Shown here: positions 52,789 through 61,181 of the stretch, one piece after another
How positions within the stretch are numbered: position 1 is the stretch's first letter
How the letters are laid out: each line of letters opens with the position of its first letter
From: Jannaschia sp. S6380
GTDB taxonomy: Bacteria; Pseudomonadota; Alphaproteobacteria; Rhodobacterales; Rhodobacteraceae
Assembly: GCF_023015695.1 (NCBI RefSeq)
Contig: NZ_JALKAS010000001.1
Coordinates: 186,001-250,000 of the forward strand
DNA length: 64,000 nt
Direction of reading: 5' to 3'
Program-made: the position numbers and the translations under genes
The notes under the pieces: generated by a model
What the model was told of the DNA's origin: nothing
The model's input: the letters and a program-made list of their open reading frames with translations, nothing else
Database searches by the model: none

Positions 52789-54892
52789 CCGGCGCGCCCG
52801 CGACCCGCGTCCCCGCGGCGGTGGCCAGCGCGTCCATCACCGCCCCCGGCGTCAGCACCTCGGACAGCACGATCCCCTCCGGCGCGGTCGGGCCGAAGAC
52901 GATGTTGAACGGGATGCCGAAGCGCCCGTTCGCCTCTAGGAAGGCACTGATGCGCGGATCGGGCCGCGTCCAGTCGGCCTGCATCGCCAGGACCGAGGGC
53001 AAGGCCAGCGCATCGACCACCGGCGCACGCTCCAGCACCAGCGACTTGTTGGCGATGCAGGTCAGGCACCAGTCCGCGGTCACGTCCACGAAGACGGCGT
53101 GCCCCTCGCTCACGTGGCGCGCGATCTCGGCGCGCTCGAACGGGACCCAGGCGATCGGCCCGTCCTCCGCGGCCGCGCGCGCCTCGGGCCGCATCACAGC
53201 CGGCAGGGCGACCATCGCCACCGCAAGCCCGAGCGCGGCCGCCATGGCCCCGCCCCGCCATGCCGGCCGCGCGCGCATCAGGCCCATCGCCGCGATCACC
53301 CCGGCCAGCACGGCCGCGACCGACCAGGCCAGCGCCTCGGAGCGGACCCCGGCCAGCACCCAGAGCAGCCAAGCCGCCGTCCCCGCCAGCATCAGGCCCA
53401 GCACGGCCTTGACGGCCAGCATCCAGCGGCCCGGCCGGGGCAACGCGGCGACGAGACCCGGGCGCGCGGCCACGATCAGGTAAGGCAGGGCGAGGCCCAG
53501 CCCCATCGCGGCGAAGATCGCCACGACCTCGAAGGCTGAGCCGGTCAGCGCGAAGGCCACCGCCGTCCCCAGCAGCGGGGCCGAGCAAGGCGTGGCCAGC
53601 ACCGCCGCGAAGGCCCCGGTGGCGAAGTCCCCGGCATGGCCGCGCCCGCCCGCCGCCGCGAGCCGGGTGGCGAGGCCGGGGGGCAACGCGATATCGAACA
53701 GGCCGAAGAAGGAGGCCGCGAAGAGCCCCAGCACGAGCGTGAGGACGGTGAGGAAGTAGGGGTTCTGGAACTGCGTCCCCCAGCCGATCGCGTAGCCCAG
53801 GGCTTGCAGCCCGATCACCACGCCGGCCAGCGCCAGCATGAAGGCCATCGTCCCGGCCGCCGTCGCGAGGAACCCCGTGCGGACCCGCCGCCACGACGTC
53901 TGGGCGGCGTTCAGCGCGGAGGACAGCTTGATCGACAGGACCGGCAGGACGCAGGGCATCGCGTTGAGGATCAGCCCCCCGCCGAAGGCCAGGGCGAGGG
54001 TCCAGGCCAGCGCCGACCAGGGCCGGGCCGCGCCCTCCGCGGCGTAGGGCGGCGGGGGCGGCGCGGCGGCGATCGCCACGTCCTCGAAGGTCGTGGCGTC
54101 CGGGCCGTCCGTGACCGTCAGGGTCAGCGGTCCGGGCGGGTCGGCCAGCGCCAGCACCGGCAGCGCGGCCCAGAGCGTGCGGCCGTCCGCCGACACGCGG
54201 ATGTCCGGCCCGCCGAAGGCGGTGCCTTGGCCCAGCTCGGGGAACACGTCCGGCGACCGCCAGCCCGACGCCCGCTCCAGCGCGACGGTCAGCGCGCCGT
54301 CCTCCGCCGGCAGGGCGGCCGCGCGCAGCTCCATGTCCGACGCCTCGGGCGCGGCGGGCACGCGCGCGGCCCATTCGGCAATCGTCGCAGCCGAGACCTG
54401 GTCGATGCCCGTCCCTGCGGGGATGTCGAGCGCGAGGTCGAACTGGAGCGGCACGCAGATGTCGGAGCAGGCCAGCATCGAGACGGCGGCGCGCAGGCGG
54501 GCGGACTCCCCGGGCTCCGCGAGGGTGATGCGGATCGGGTGGACGACCTCGCCCGCATAGCCGAAGTTCTCGATGCCGAAGGCGCGGAAGCGCATGGGCG
54601 CGGGCCACTGGAACTCCGCCGCGGCGACGTTCTCCGACCCCTTCCAGTCCACCTCGGGCGGCAGGCCGACCTCGCCGGGGGAGCGCCAGTAGGTCTTCCA
54701 CCCCTCGGCGATGTCGAGGGCGAGCCCGGCCGAGACGCCGCCCGCGTCGGGCCCGATCCCGTCCTCGACGGTGACGAGCCGCGCCGTGAGCGCGGGCGAC
54801 TCGAAGGGGTTCGACACGGCGGCGACGGCGGGGCCGCCGAGCGTGGCCACGCATAAAGCAACAGGGAGGACGCGCCGGATCAGGCCGATCAT
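52781..54892 (-). CDS. ScsB/DsbD-family protein-disulfide reductase
   Basis: A 703-residue membrane protein that carries electrons from cytoplasmic thioredoxin to the periplasm. After a signal peptide comes a large N-terminal domain with a Cys pair (MLACSDICVPLQ). The membrane core has two conserved cysteines (NAMPCVLPVLSIK and LATPCSAPLLG), and the C-terminal thioredoxin domain has ADWCLTCIANK. The N-terminal domain is larger than E. coli DsbD, as in ScsB, the copper-tolerance form. The ATG at 54892 overlaps the DsbA-like gene stop (ATGA), its likely partner. Confidence 0.9.
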   Translation of the reverse strand: MIGLIRRVLPVALCVATLGGPAVAAVSNPFESPALTARLVTVEDGIGPDAGGVSAGLALDIAEGWKTYWRSPGEVGLPPEVDWKGSENVAAAEFQWPAPMRFRAFGIENFGYAGEVVHPIRITLAEPGESARLRAAVSMLACSDICVPLQFDLALDIPAGTGIDQVSAATIAEWAARVPAAPEASDMELRAAALPAEDGALTVALERASGWRSPDVFPELGQGTAFGGPDIRVSADGRTLWAALPVLALADPPGPLTLTVTDGPDATTFEDVAIAAAPPPPPYAAEGAARPWSALAWTLALAFGGGLILNAMPCVLPVLSIKLSSALNAAQTSWRRVRTGFLATAAGTMAFMLALAGVVIGLQALGYAIGWGTQFQNPYFLTVLTLVLGLFAASFFGLFDIALPPGLATRLAAAGGRGHAGDFATGAFAAVLATPCSAPLLGTAVAFALTGSAFEVVAIFAAMGLGLALPYLIVAARPGLVAALPRPGRWMLAVKAVLGLMLAGTAAWLLWVLAGVRSEALAWSVAAVLAGVIAAMGLMRARPAWRGGAMAAALGLAVAMVALPAVMRPEARAAAEDGPIAWVPFERAEIARHVSEGHAVFVDVTADWCLTCIANKSLVLERAPVVDALALPSVLAMQADWTRPDPRISAFLEANGRFGIPFNIVFGPTAPEGIVLSEVLTPGAVMDALATAAGTRVAGAPGE

Positions 54893-55665
54893 GCGCAGGC
54901 CTCGATGGCGCCGTCGGCCCGTTCGCGCTCGATCAGCCGCTTCAGGCGCGCGTCGCCTATCTCGCCCTGCACGATCGTGCGCCCGACCACGAGCGCGGGC
55001 GTCCCGACGAAGGCGAATATGTCCGCCAGCGCGCCGCTCTCGCGCAGCTCGCGCCGGACGTCCTCGCTCGCCATGTCGGCGCGCAGGCGCGCGCCGTCGA
55101 CGCCGATATCCTCGGCCAGCACGTCGAGATATTCCGGTGTCGTCCCGAACGGCGTGCGCATCAGGCGCTTGTGGAACGCCACGTAGGCGTCCTGCCGTTT
55201 GGCGGCGAGCGCGGCCTGCGCCGCCATCGTCGACGCCTCGCCCAGCAGGGGCAACTCGTGCCACGCGATCCGCACGCGGCCGGCGGACGCCTCCTCGATC
55301 TTCGACAACCGGATCGTCAGCGCCCGGCAATACGGGCAATTGTAATCCGAGAAGGAGGCCATCTGGACCACCCCCGGCTCGGTCTGGGCACCGTAGAGCG
55401 TCTCGCAGACCCGACCCTCGACCCGCTCCACGGTCGCGGCCATCGCGGGGTCGGGGCCGTCGTCGAGCCCCATGAACAGGTCGAAGCCGGAGGAGCTGTC
55501 CCCGCCGGCGATCCTGCGGAAGCCGGCCGGTCGAGCGACCGGCTCGAAATCCAAATCCCCGGCGAACAGTTCGGCTGCCGCCGGCGGCCCGAACCTGAGC
55601 GCCGCGTAGCCTCCGGCGATCGCCAGCCCTCCGATCAGCAGGTTCCGTCTTGAACTCGGCACCAT
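54889..55665 (-). CDS. ScsC/DsbA-like periplasmic thiol isomerase
   Basis: A 258-residue protein with a Tat-like or anchor start (SSRRNLLIGGLAIAGGYAAL). The active site is SFSDYNCPYCRALT with Cys110 and Cys113, and the cis-Pro loop is FAFVGTPALVVGRTIV. It is translationally coupled to the ScsB/DsbD-like gene, the usual redox partner, and preceded by a CueR-type box. In Salmonella, ScsB/ScsC protect against copper; the same role is inferred here. The start at 55665 avoids a long non-conserved extension. Confidence 0.88.
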   Translation of the reverse strand: MVPSSRRNLLIGGLAIAGGYAALRFGPPAAAELFAGDLDFEPVARPAGFRRIAGGDSSSGFDLFMGLDDGPDPAMAATVERVEGRVCETLYGAQTEPGVVQMASFSDYNCPYCRALTIRLSKIEEASAGRVRIAWHELPLLGEASTMAAQAALAAKRQDAYVAFHKRLMRTPFGTTPEYLDVLAEDIGVDGARLRADMASEDVRRELRESGALADIFAFVGTPALVVGRTIVQGEIGDARLKRLIERERADGAIEACA

Positions 55666-55689
55666 AGCACTCCTTTGCCCGTCAGGCCG

Positions 55690-55720
55690 CCGGTGCGGCC
55701 TTCCAGCGCCGCAAGGTCCA
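55690..55720 (-). promoter_or_regulatory. CueR-type box before the ScsC/ScsB-like genes
   Basis: Minus strand: TGGACC (55720-55715), a 19-nt spacer TTGCGGCGCTGGAAGGCCG, then CACCGG. The GCGCTGGAAGG half is good, and it lies 25 bp before the start. Confidence 0.62.
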
Positions 55721-55843
55721 GTCACAATTTTGCGAAGAGGCAAGGCCTTCACAATCGCTGCGTCGGGCGTCATCCCCAATGGAAACACCGGCTCGACGGG
55801 CGGCCAATGCACGTCGGTCAATGGAGCAAAGGGACGACGGGCT

Positions 55844-56377
55844 ATGCAGATCACGAAACCCGCTCGGATGCACGGCGACGGCGACCGGATGCGCCGCACG
55901 TCCCTACATCTCGGATATGCCGCGGCCGCCGGATCGGCGGCGTTGCTGGGAGCGGCTTATCTTTACCAGCTGGCGGGCTATGCCCCCTGCACCATGTGCA
56001 TCTGGCAGCGTTACCCGCATGGCGTGGCCATCGCGCTCGGGCTCGCGCTACTCGTGCTCGGGCGAAGCCAAGTCGTCCTAGCGCTCGGCGCGCTGGCGGC
56101 GGGCACGACGGCCGCGCTCGGCCTGTATCACACCGGCGTGGAGCGCGACTGGTGGGACGGGCCGTCCGCCTGCACGGGCGGGGCCTCGGAGCTGTCGGGC
56201 ATGACCGGCGCGGACCTGCTGTCCTTCGACACGGCCGAGACGCTGGTCCTGTGCGACGAGGTGGTCTGGGAGTTCCTGTCGCTCTCGATGGCCAGCTGGA
56301 ACGCCATCCTCAGCGCGCTCCTGGCCGGGGTCTGGATCGCGGCGCTCGTGCTGTCGCGGCGCGCGGGCCGCGCGTAG
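55844..56377 (+). CDS. DsbB-family disulfide bond formation protein, second type
   Basis: A 177-residue, four-helix membrane protein. The first redox pair is Cys49/Cys52 in APCTMCIWQRYPH, and the second is Cys110 (SACTGG) and Cys137 (LVLCDEV) in the long periplasmic loop, as in alphaproteobacterial DsbB. It should reoxidise one of the DsbA-like proteins, perhaps the divergent one at 54889. The ATG at 55844 is used; MHGDG at 55868 is an alternative. The gene differs from the shorter BdbC-like copy at 24912. Confidence 0.87.
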   Translation: MQITKPARMHGDGDRMRRTSLHLGYAAAAGSAALLGAAYLYQLAGYAPCTMCIWQRYPHGVAIALGLALLVLGRSQVVLALGALAAGTTAALGLYHTGVERDWWDGPSACTGGASELSGMTGADLLSFDTAETLVLCDEVVWEFLSLSMASWNAILSALLAGVWIAALVLSRRAGRA

Positions 56378-56416
56378 CGGAGCCGCGCCGGATTATCGCG
56401 CAAGGCTCGATCCGCT

Positions 56417-56447
56417 CTTGCCTTCCGGCGCTGGAGGTCGGCCACAC
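56417..56447 (+). promoter_or_regulatory. CueR-type box before L,D-transpeptidase (56485)
   Basis: CTTGCC (56417-56422), a 19-nt spacer TTCCGGCGCTGGAGGTCGG, then CCACAC. The dyad TTCC-GGCGC-TGGA is mostly kept. Confidence 0.62.
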
Positions 56448-56484
56448 GCATCGTCGAGGATGGGACCTGATCGGAGACCCCGGA

Positions 56485-57177
56485 ATGCTGACACGCCGAC
56501 ACTTCATCTCGTCGACCGCCGCGCTGTTCTCCGCGCCGATCGCCGCACCCGCCCTCGCGCAGACGCTCCCCGAGGGCGTCGAGGGCCGCGCGCCGCGATC
56601 CGACCGGAGCATGTGGGACGTCTGGGACGCGCAGGTGACGCCGCCGGGCTACGACCCCGCGACGTCCAACCCGTGGGGCCTGGAGCCGCGCTTCCTGCCC
56701 CGGCTCGTCGAGGCGAAGCCCGGCCTCCTGCCCGGCGACGTCCATGTCGACGCCGTGGCCCGCTACCTCTACCACATCCGCCCCGGCGGTCTGGCGATGC
56801 GATACGGCGTCGCCATCGCGCGGGGCGACCTCTACGAGCCCGGCATCTACACGATCGCGCGAAAGGCGCGCTGGCCGATCTGGACGCCCACGCGGAACAT
56901 GATCCGACGCGACCCCGAGCTCTACGCGCAGTTCGAGGGCGGTGTGGATGGCGGGCCACTCAACCCGCTCGGCTCTCGCGCGCTCTATCTCTACGAGGGC
57001 GGGCGGGACACCTACCTGCGCATCCACGGCTCGCCCGAGGCCCGCTCGATCGGCGGGCGGGCGAGCTCCGGCTGCGTGCGCATGGTCATGGCGCACATCA
57101 TCGGCCTCTACGATCTGGTCGAGACTGGGTCCACGGCGTTCCTCTATCCGCCCGAGGATGCCTTGGGCGCGGTCTAA
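56485..57177 (+). CDS. L,D-transpeptidase (YkuD domain), copy 2
   Basis: A 230-residue exported enzyme with Tat-like leader (TRRHFISSTAALF). The site is RIHGSPEARSIGGRASSGCVRM with catalytic Cys and Arg intact. It is closely similar along its whole length to the protein at 28914-29585. It is convergent with a small lipoprotein gene, exactly as that copy is, so the pair has been duplicated as a module in the opposite orientation. Here a CueR-type box precedes it. It should make 3-3 cross-links in the cell wall. Confidence 0.9.
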   Translation: MLTRRHFISSTAALFSAPIAAPALAQTLPEGVEGRAPRSDRSMWDVWDAQVTPPGYDPATSNPWGLEPRFLPRLVEAKPGLLPGDVHVDAVARYLYHIRPGGLAMRYGVAIARGDLYEPGIYTIARKARWPIWTPTRNMIRRDPELYAQFEGGVDGGPLNPLGSRALYLYEGGRDTYLRIHGSPEARSIGGRASSGCVRMVMAHIIGLYDLVETGSTAFLYPPEDALGAV

Positions 57178-57192
57178 GGCCAAGCCGCGTCC

Positions 57193-57465
57193 TCAGGAGG
57201 ACGCCTGGCATATCGGGTTTCCCTCTGGCGTGCGCAGCGGCAGCAGCGTCATCTCCACCGGCCCGTCATGCCAGTACCAGTAGCAGCCGTCCTCGGGCCG
57301 GAACTCGATCGCGCCGAGGTTCTGGTAGGGCGCGGCGAGCGCCACGACCTCGGCCGGGACCGCGCCGTCGGCGGAAAGGCCTGGCTCGGCCGTCGGGCCG
57401 ATGGCTACGCAGCCTCCGAGGGCGAGGGTCGCCACGCCGAGCGTGATGCTGGAACGTCTCTTCAT
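57193..57465 (-). CDS. Small lipoprotein of an unnamed family, copy 2
   Basis: A 90-residue lipoprotein with lipobox LALGGC (Cys19). The C-terminal motif DGCYWYWHDGPVE...LPLRTPEGNPIC is shared with the protein at 28483-28830. The LAAPYQNL segment is also shared (LAAPYQDL). It is 15 bp from, and convergent with, the L,D-transpeptidase gene. No known domain; the two cysteines and the CYWYxH cluster might bind metal or haem, which is speculation. Confidence 0.78.
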   Translation of the reverse strand: MKRRSSITLGVATLALGGCVAIGPTAEPGLSADGAVPAEVVALAAPYQNLGAIEFRPEDGCYWYWHDGPVEMTLLPLRTPEGNPICQASS

Positions 57466-57494
57466 GTCGGGTCTTTCTGTTGTGTCAGGTCGAA

Positions 57495-57710
57495 TCAGGA
57501 TTGAACCGCGAAGCCCGTCCGGCCGCCGTCGCAGGACAGCAGAAGCAGGCTTCCAGCACCGTCAGGCGTCGCCGTACAGTCGGGCGGGATCACCGGATGG
57601 CCCCGCGCGTCCTCCGGGCAGAGGCCGCTGCCGGAACATGCGGATAGGAGAAGAAGGCCCCAGAGGCAGGCTAGGCGCTTGGCGCACCGTCCTCTGAGTC
57701 CGATCGTCAT
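57495..57710 (-). CDS. Very small lipoprotein, unknown function
   Basis: A 71-residue product with a basic N-terminus, a hydrophobic stretch and lipobox LLSAC (Cys25), then a short exported part with three more cysteines (LCPED, PPDCTAT, LLSCDGG). No family is recognised. It lies 29 bp upstream of the lipoprotein gene at 57193-57465 on the same strand, so the two may be co-transcribed. Confidence 0.58.
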   Translation of the reverse strand: MTIGLRGRCAKRLACLWGLLLLSACSGSGLCPEDARGHPVIPPDCTATPDGAGSLLLLSCDGGRTGFAVQS

Positions 57711-57858
57711 ACTTGACCTCCGAGGTGGCGAATTCCGAGTGCCGATCGGAGATCCGGCGGTGATCTTCGTATCTCAGCTCGAAGCCTCCGGCAGAGGAAG
57801 GGCAACGCCTTTCTTGCCGGATTTCCCAACGTTCGACCCCGAAAATGTGTGATGGCGC

Positions 57859-58341
57859 TCAACCGCCGGCCGCCTGCGTCCGGGCCGCTTGCGCGGCGCG
57901 TTCGCGGTCGGGCCAGGTGGACTTGATGTATTTTAGCACGTCGCGGATCTCGGCGTCGGTCAGGGTGCCCTCGAAGCCGGGCATCCCGCTGTCGAAGCCC
58001 TCGACCCCCTGCGCGGCCAGCGCGGCCGCCCCGCCCAGCTTGGTGTAGGCGAAGAGCGTGGCGTCGTCGTGGTGCCAGGTGTGGCCGGTCGCGTCGTGGG
58101 GCGGGGCGGGCAGGCGGCCGTCAGGGCCGGGGCTGCGCCAGTCGGGCTGGCCTTCGAGGTTTGCGCCGTGGCAGGACGCGCAGTAATCGCCGTAGAGAGC
58201 CTCGCCCCGGGCCAGGTCCACCGGCGCGGCGATGGCGGGCATGGCGCCGGGGGCGGCCGGGTCCGCGCGGGAGCCGAGCGCCCACCACGCGCCGCCCGCC
58301 GCCAGCGCGGCGCCGGCCAAGGCGAGCGCCGCTACCCTCAC
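57859..58341 (-). CDS. Class I cytochrome c, anchored
   Basis: A 160-residue protein with an N-terminal membrane anchor (residues 3-22) and one haem site CASCH (Cys54, Cys57, His58). A distal Met is likely in GMPGFEGTLTDAEIRDVLKYIKS, a typical class I tail. I chose a GTG start at 58341 because it overlaps the multicopper oxidase stop as GTGA; the ATG at 58398 would lie inside that gene and adds unrelated residues. It probably exchanges electrons with the oxidase encoded upstream. Confidence 0.85.
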   Translation of the reverse strand: MRVAALALAGAALAAGGAWWALGSRADPAAPGAMPAIAAPVDLARGEALYGDYCASCHGANLEGQPDWRSPGPDGRLPAPPHDATGHTWHHDDATLFAYTKLGGAAALAAQGVEGFDSGMPGFEGTLTDAEIRDVLKYIKSTWPDRERAAQAARTQAAGG

Positions 58342-59738
58342 GCGGCGACCCGCAGGAAGGCCATCATGCCCGAGGCGGCGTGGCTGAGCATGTGGCAATG
58401 CAGCATCCAGTCACCCGGCGCGGCCGCACTGAACGCGACCTCCACCGTTTCGCCGCCCGGCACCAGCGTGGTGTCGCGCAGGTCGCCCAAGGCGCCGTCC
58501 GCGACCTCATGGAAGTGCATCCCGTGCAGGTGCATCGCGTGCGGCCAGTTCGAGCGGTTCTCGATCGTCAAGCGCACGGTCTCGCCCGCGGCCAGCTCGG
58601 CCAGCGGCGCCATCGCATCCTCGGCCGTCCAGTCGGCGCGGCCGTTGAACGCCCAGTAGAAGCCCGCGCCCGCCATCTCGCGGAAGCCCGCCCGGCGGCC
58701 GCCCATCAGCGCGCCGTCCATGCGGCCCATCGCGCCGCCCTCCATCACCAGCCGCAGGGGCCGGGCATCCGCCAGCGCGCCGAGGGCGGGCACCGGGTTG
58801 GGCGGCAGGGGCGCGGGTGCGGGGCGCGTCGCGGCGGTGCCGCCCGCGCGGACGGGGAAGGCCATCTGCACCACCGGCTCGCGCTCCATGTGGATCAGCA
58901 GGGCCTCCTCGCCCGCCCCGGCGGTGACGTCCGCGATCACGTCGGCGCGCTGCGCTGGGGCCAGGACGAGGCGGTCCAGGGGGCGCGGCGCGGGCAGCGG
59001 CATGCCGTCCAGCGCCACGACCCAGCCGGTCATGCCCTGCAGCGCCAGATCGAAGATGCGGGCGTTGGCGGCGTTGATGAGCCGCAGGCGCAGCCGGTCG
59101 CCCCGACGCACGGAGTGGGTGGCCTCGACCTGGCCGTTGGTGGTGACGACGTTGCCGAAGCGGCCGCCATGGCTGGCGTCGTGGGGGGCGGCGAAGTCCA
59201 GCGCCTGCGTGCCGTCCTCGCGCAGCCGCCAGTCGCCCAGCAGGGCCACGACCTCGTCGTCCACGTCCGGGCGTGCGCCCTCCGGCTCCTCCACGATCAG
59301 CGGGGCGTGCAGGCCGCGGCCCACCTGCGCGGCCGAGGCGCGGTGCGCGTGGTACCAGTAGGTGCCCGCGTCAGGCAGGTCGAAGGCGTAGTCGAAGCTC
59401 TCGCCGGGCGCGACGGGCGCCTGCGTCACGCCGGACACGCCGTCCATGCCGTTGGGCAGGCGGATCCCATGCCAGTGGATCGAGGTCGGCTCGGGCAGGG
59501 CGTTGAGGAGCCGCCGCTCCAGCCGCTCGCCCTGCACCATGCGGATGCCCGCGCCGGGGGCGGCGCCGTCATAGCCCCAGACCGGCGTGGCCGGGTAGGG
59601 CGCGGGCAGCAGCTGCGCGGTGCCGGGCCGGGCCTCGATCACGATCGGGTCCATGGCGGCGCGCGCGAGCCGGGGCAGGGCCGGGAGGGCCGCCGAGGCG
59701 GCGAGGAGGGCGCCGAAGCGGCGGCGGGAAAGGGTCAT
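58338..59738 (-). CDS. Multicopper oxidase (CueO/CopA-like)
   Basis: A 466-residue Tat-exported oxidase (LSRRRFGALLAASAALPAL). All copper-binding motifs are present: HWHG, HAHR, HLHGMHFH and HCHMLSHAASGM, giving the T1 and T2/T3 sites. A short Met/Gly segment (MEGGAMGRMDGALMGGR) lies before the third motif. It likely oxidises Cu(I) to less toxic Cu(II) in the periplasm. It lies between two cytochrome c genes, which may donate or accept electrons. Confidence 0.93.
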   Translation of the reverse strand: MTLSRRRFGALLAASAALPALPRLARAAMDPIVIEARPGTAQLLPAPYPATPVWGYDGAAPGAGIRMVQGERLERRLLNALPEPTSIHWHGIRLPNGMDGVSGVTQAPVAPGESFDYAFDLPDAGTYWYHAHRASAAQVGRGLHAPLIVEEPEGARPDVDDEVVALLGDWRLREDGTQALDFAAPHDASHGGRFGNVVTTNGQVEATHSVRRGDRLRLRLINAANARIFDLALQGMTGWVVALDGMPLPAPRPLDRLVLAPAQRADVIADVTAGAGEEALLIHMEREPVVQMAFPVRAGGTAATRPAPAPLPPNPVPALGALADARPLRLVMEGGAMGRMDGALMGGRRAGFREMAGAGFYWAFNGRADWTAEDAMAPLAELAAGETVRLTIENRSNWPHAMHLHGMHFHEVADGALGDLRDTTLVPGGETVEVAFSAAAPGDWMLHCHMLSHAASGMMAFLRVAA

Positions 59739-59781
59739 CTGTCGCGTCCTGTGATAATGGACCGGGGCGGAGGTTCCCGCG

Positions 59782-60240
59782 CTACCCGATCCCGTTCTCG
59801 CGCTGCAGCGCGCGGATGTAGGCGGTGATCGCCTTGACGTCGGCGCGGGTCAGCCCCTCGATGGCGGGCATGTTCCCGAACTGCCAGTGATGCGCCTGCA
59901 CGCCCATCTGCGTGGCGCGCCAGAACGACTCGTCTCCGTGATGGCCGGGCTCGTAGGTGATGTGCACCAGCGGCGGCGCGACCCCGTTCCGGCCGGCCGC
60001 GGCCGCTCCGTGGCAGGCGGCGCAGACGCCCTCGTAGGCGCGCTTGCCGATCGTCTCCAACTCGCCCAGCGTCTCCGGCAGGGCGACCTGCACGATGGGG
60101 GCGCCTTCGGGAATGCCGGAGGTGTCGGGCGGCACCATCGAATGGCCGCCAGCCGGCGGGTTGGCCACGTTCCAGACGAGCGCGCCGGCCCCGGCCAAGA
60201 GCACGGCGCCGACGGTCAGGGTCAGGCCGTCGACCTTCAT
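59782..60240 (-). CDS. Cytochrome c, anchored, upstream of the oxidase
   Basis: A 152-residue protein with an N-terminal anchor (residues 6-24) and haem motif CAACH (Cys73, Cys76, His77). The probable axial Met is in FGNMPAIEGLTRADVKAITAYIRALQ. The region before the haem carries a Pro/Gly-rich linker. Its start overlaps the DUF411 stop, and the oxidase gene follows after 43 bp. Confidence 0.88.
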   Translation of the reverse strand: MKVDGLTLTVGAVLLAGAGALVWNVANPPAGGHSMVPPDTSGIPEGAPIVQVALPETLGELETIGKRAYEGVCAACHGAAAAGRNGVAPPLVHITYEPGHHGDESFWRATQMGVQAHHWQFGNMPAIEGLTRADVKAITAYIRALQRENGIG

Positions 60241-60719
60241 CGCGTGCCGGCCGTCTCGAAGATCGTGCCGTCGCCGGCCGCGCCGCCGAAGGCGAACATG
60301 TCGTACTCCGCCGCCGGGTCGTAGCCCATGCCGGGCGAGCCCATCGGCATGCCGGGCGCGGCGAGCCCCGCGACATCCGGCGCCTCGGTGAGAAGGCGGT
60401 CCATCGCCTCGAAGGAGACGTGCCCCTCAATGACGTAGGCGCGCCCGTCCGGGGCGGTCAGCGTGGCCGTGTGGCAGGACCAGAGGTCGTCGGGCACGCC
60501 CGCATCGAGCTTGGCCTGCGTAATGTCGTCCACGTCCCGGGTCTCGACCGCGTAGCCCGCCGCGCGCGCCATCTCGGCCCAGCCGGTGCAGCAGCCGCAG
60601 GTCGGACTCTTGACGACGGAAAGGGTGGGCGGGGCTGCGGCCAGAAGCGGCGCGGTTCCAGCGACGAGGGCGGCGGCCCCGGTGGCGGCGATCAGGGCGC
60701 GGCGGGTCAGGGTGGTCAT
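60237..60719 (-). CDS. DUF411 metal-binding protein
   Basis: A 160-residue exported protein with a leader (TLTRRALIAATGAAALVAG). The DUF411 motif is VVKSPTCGCCTGW (Cys41, Cys43, Cys44), then WSCHTATL and YVIEGHVSFEAMDRLL. DUF411 proteins are common in copper and silver loci and probably bind Cu(I). The C-terminus is Met/Gly-rich (GMPMGSPGMGYDP). The start at 60719 follows the copZ stop by 16 bp. Confidence 0.88.
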   Translation of the reverse strand: MTTLTRRALIAATGAAALVAGTAPLLAAAPPTLSVVKSPTCGCCTGWAEMARAAGYAVETRDVDDITQAKLDAGVPDDLWSCHTATLTAPDGRAYVIEGHVSFEAMDRLLTEAPDVAGLAAPGMPMGSPGMGYDPAAEYDMFAFGGAAGDGTIFETAGTR

Positions 60720-60735
60720 CGGGAACTCCTCAGGG

Positions 60736-60930
60736 TCAGGCGGGCGCGACGTCGTAGCCGGCATCCTTGAGCGCGGCGCGCATGGCGTCCGCGTCGCGCG
60801 CGGTGTCGATCTCGACCATGCGGTCCTCGGGCGCGAAGGTCACGCGCGCGGCCGGGTCGGCTGCTGCGACGGCCTTCTCGATGCTGGTACGGCAATGGCC
60901 GCAGGACATGTCGGGGACGTGGAATCTCAT
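60736..60930 (-). CDS. copZ: CopZ-like copper chaperone (HMA domain)
   Basis: A 64-residue single HMA domain with MSCGHC (Cys10, Cys13). It should carry Cu(I) in the cytoplasm to CopA and CueR. The ATG at 60930 gives a standard HMA start; a longer reading runs into the promoter. It is the first gene of copZ-DUF411-cytochrome-oxidase-cytochrome, behind a CueR-type promoter. Confidence 0.9.
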   Translation of the reverse strand: MRFHVPDMSCGHCRTSIEKAVAAADPAARVTFAPEDRMVEIDTARDADAMRAALKDAGYDVAPA

Positions 60931-60953
60931 CGGTCTTCTCCTGGCTTGGTGGG

Positions 60954-60984
60954 CAGGTGGGGGTTTCCCCCGCTGGAAGGTCAA
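60954..60984 (-). promoter_or_regulatory. CueR-type promoter of the copZ operon
   Basis: Minus strand: TTGACC (60984-60979), a 19-nt spacer TTCCAGCGGGGGAAACCCC, then CACCTG. It lies 24 bp before the copZ start, and its spacer is nearly the same as that of copA. Confidence 0.75.
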
Positions 60985-61181
60985 GGGCTGCCACGGGCTG
61001 CGTCATCCTGCCGCCGGGGCGGTCCCGACGGGCCGCGTCGGGGGCAGCGCTTGACCGGCCGCCGGCGCGCTGTCTACCCCGGGGCGATGACGCCCTTCGC
61101 AGATCCACGACCATCGGGCACGGGCGCCGTTGGCAGGGGCCGCGGCGCCCCCGGATGGCTCCGGCCGAACGGGTCGCGACC

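Noticed and set aside
57711..57750. TTGACC near 57715 as another CueR-type box
   Set aside because: The following spacer (TCCGAGGTGG...) lacks the TTCC/GGAA dyad and no gene starts downstream on that strand.
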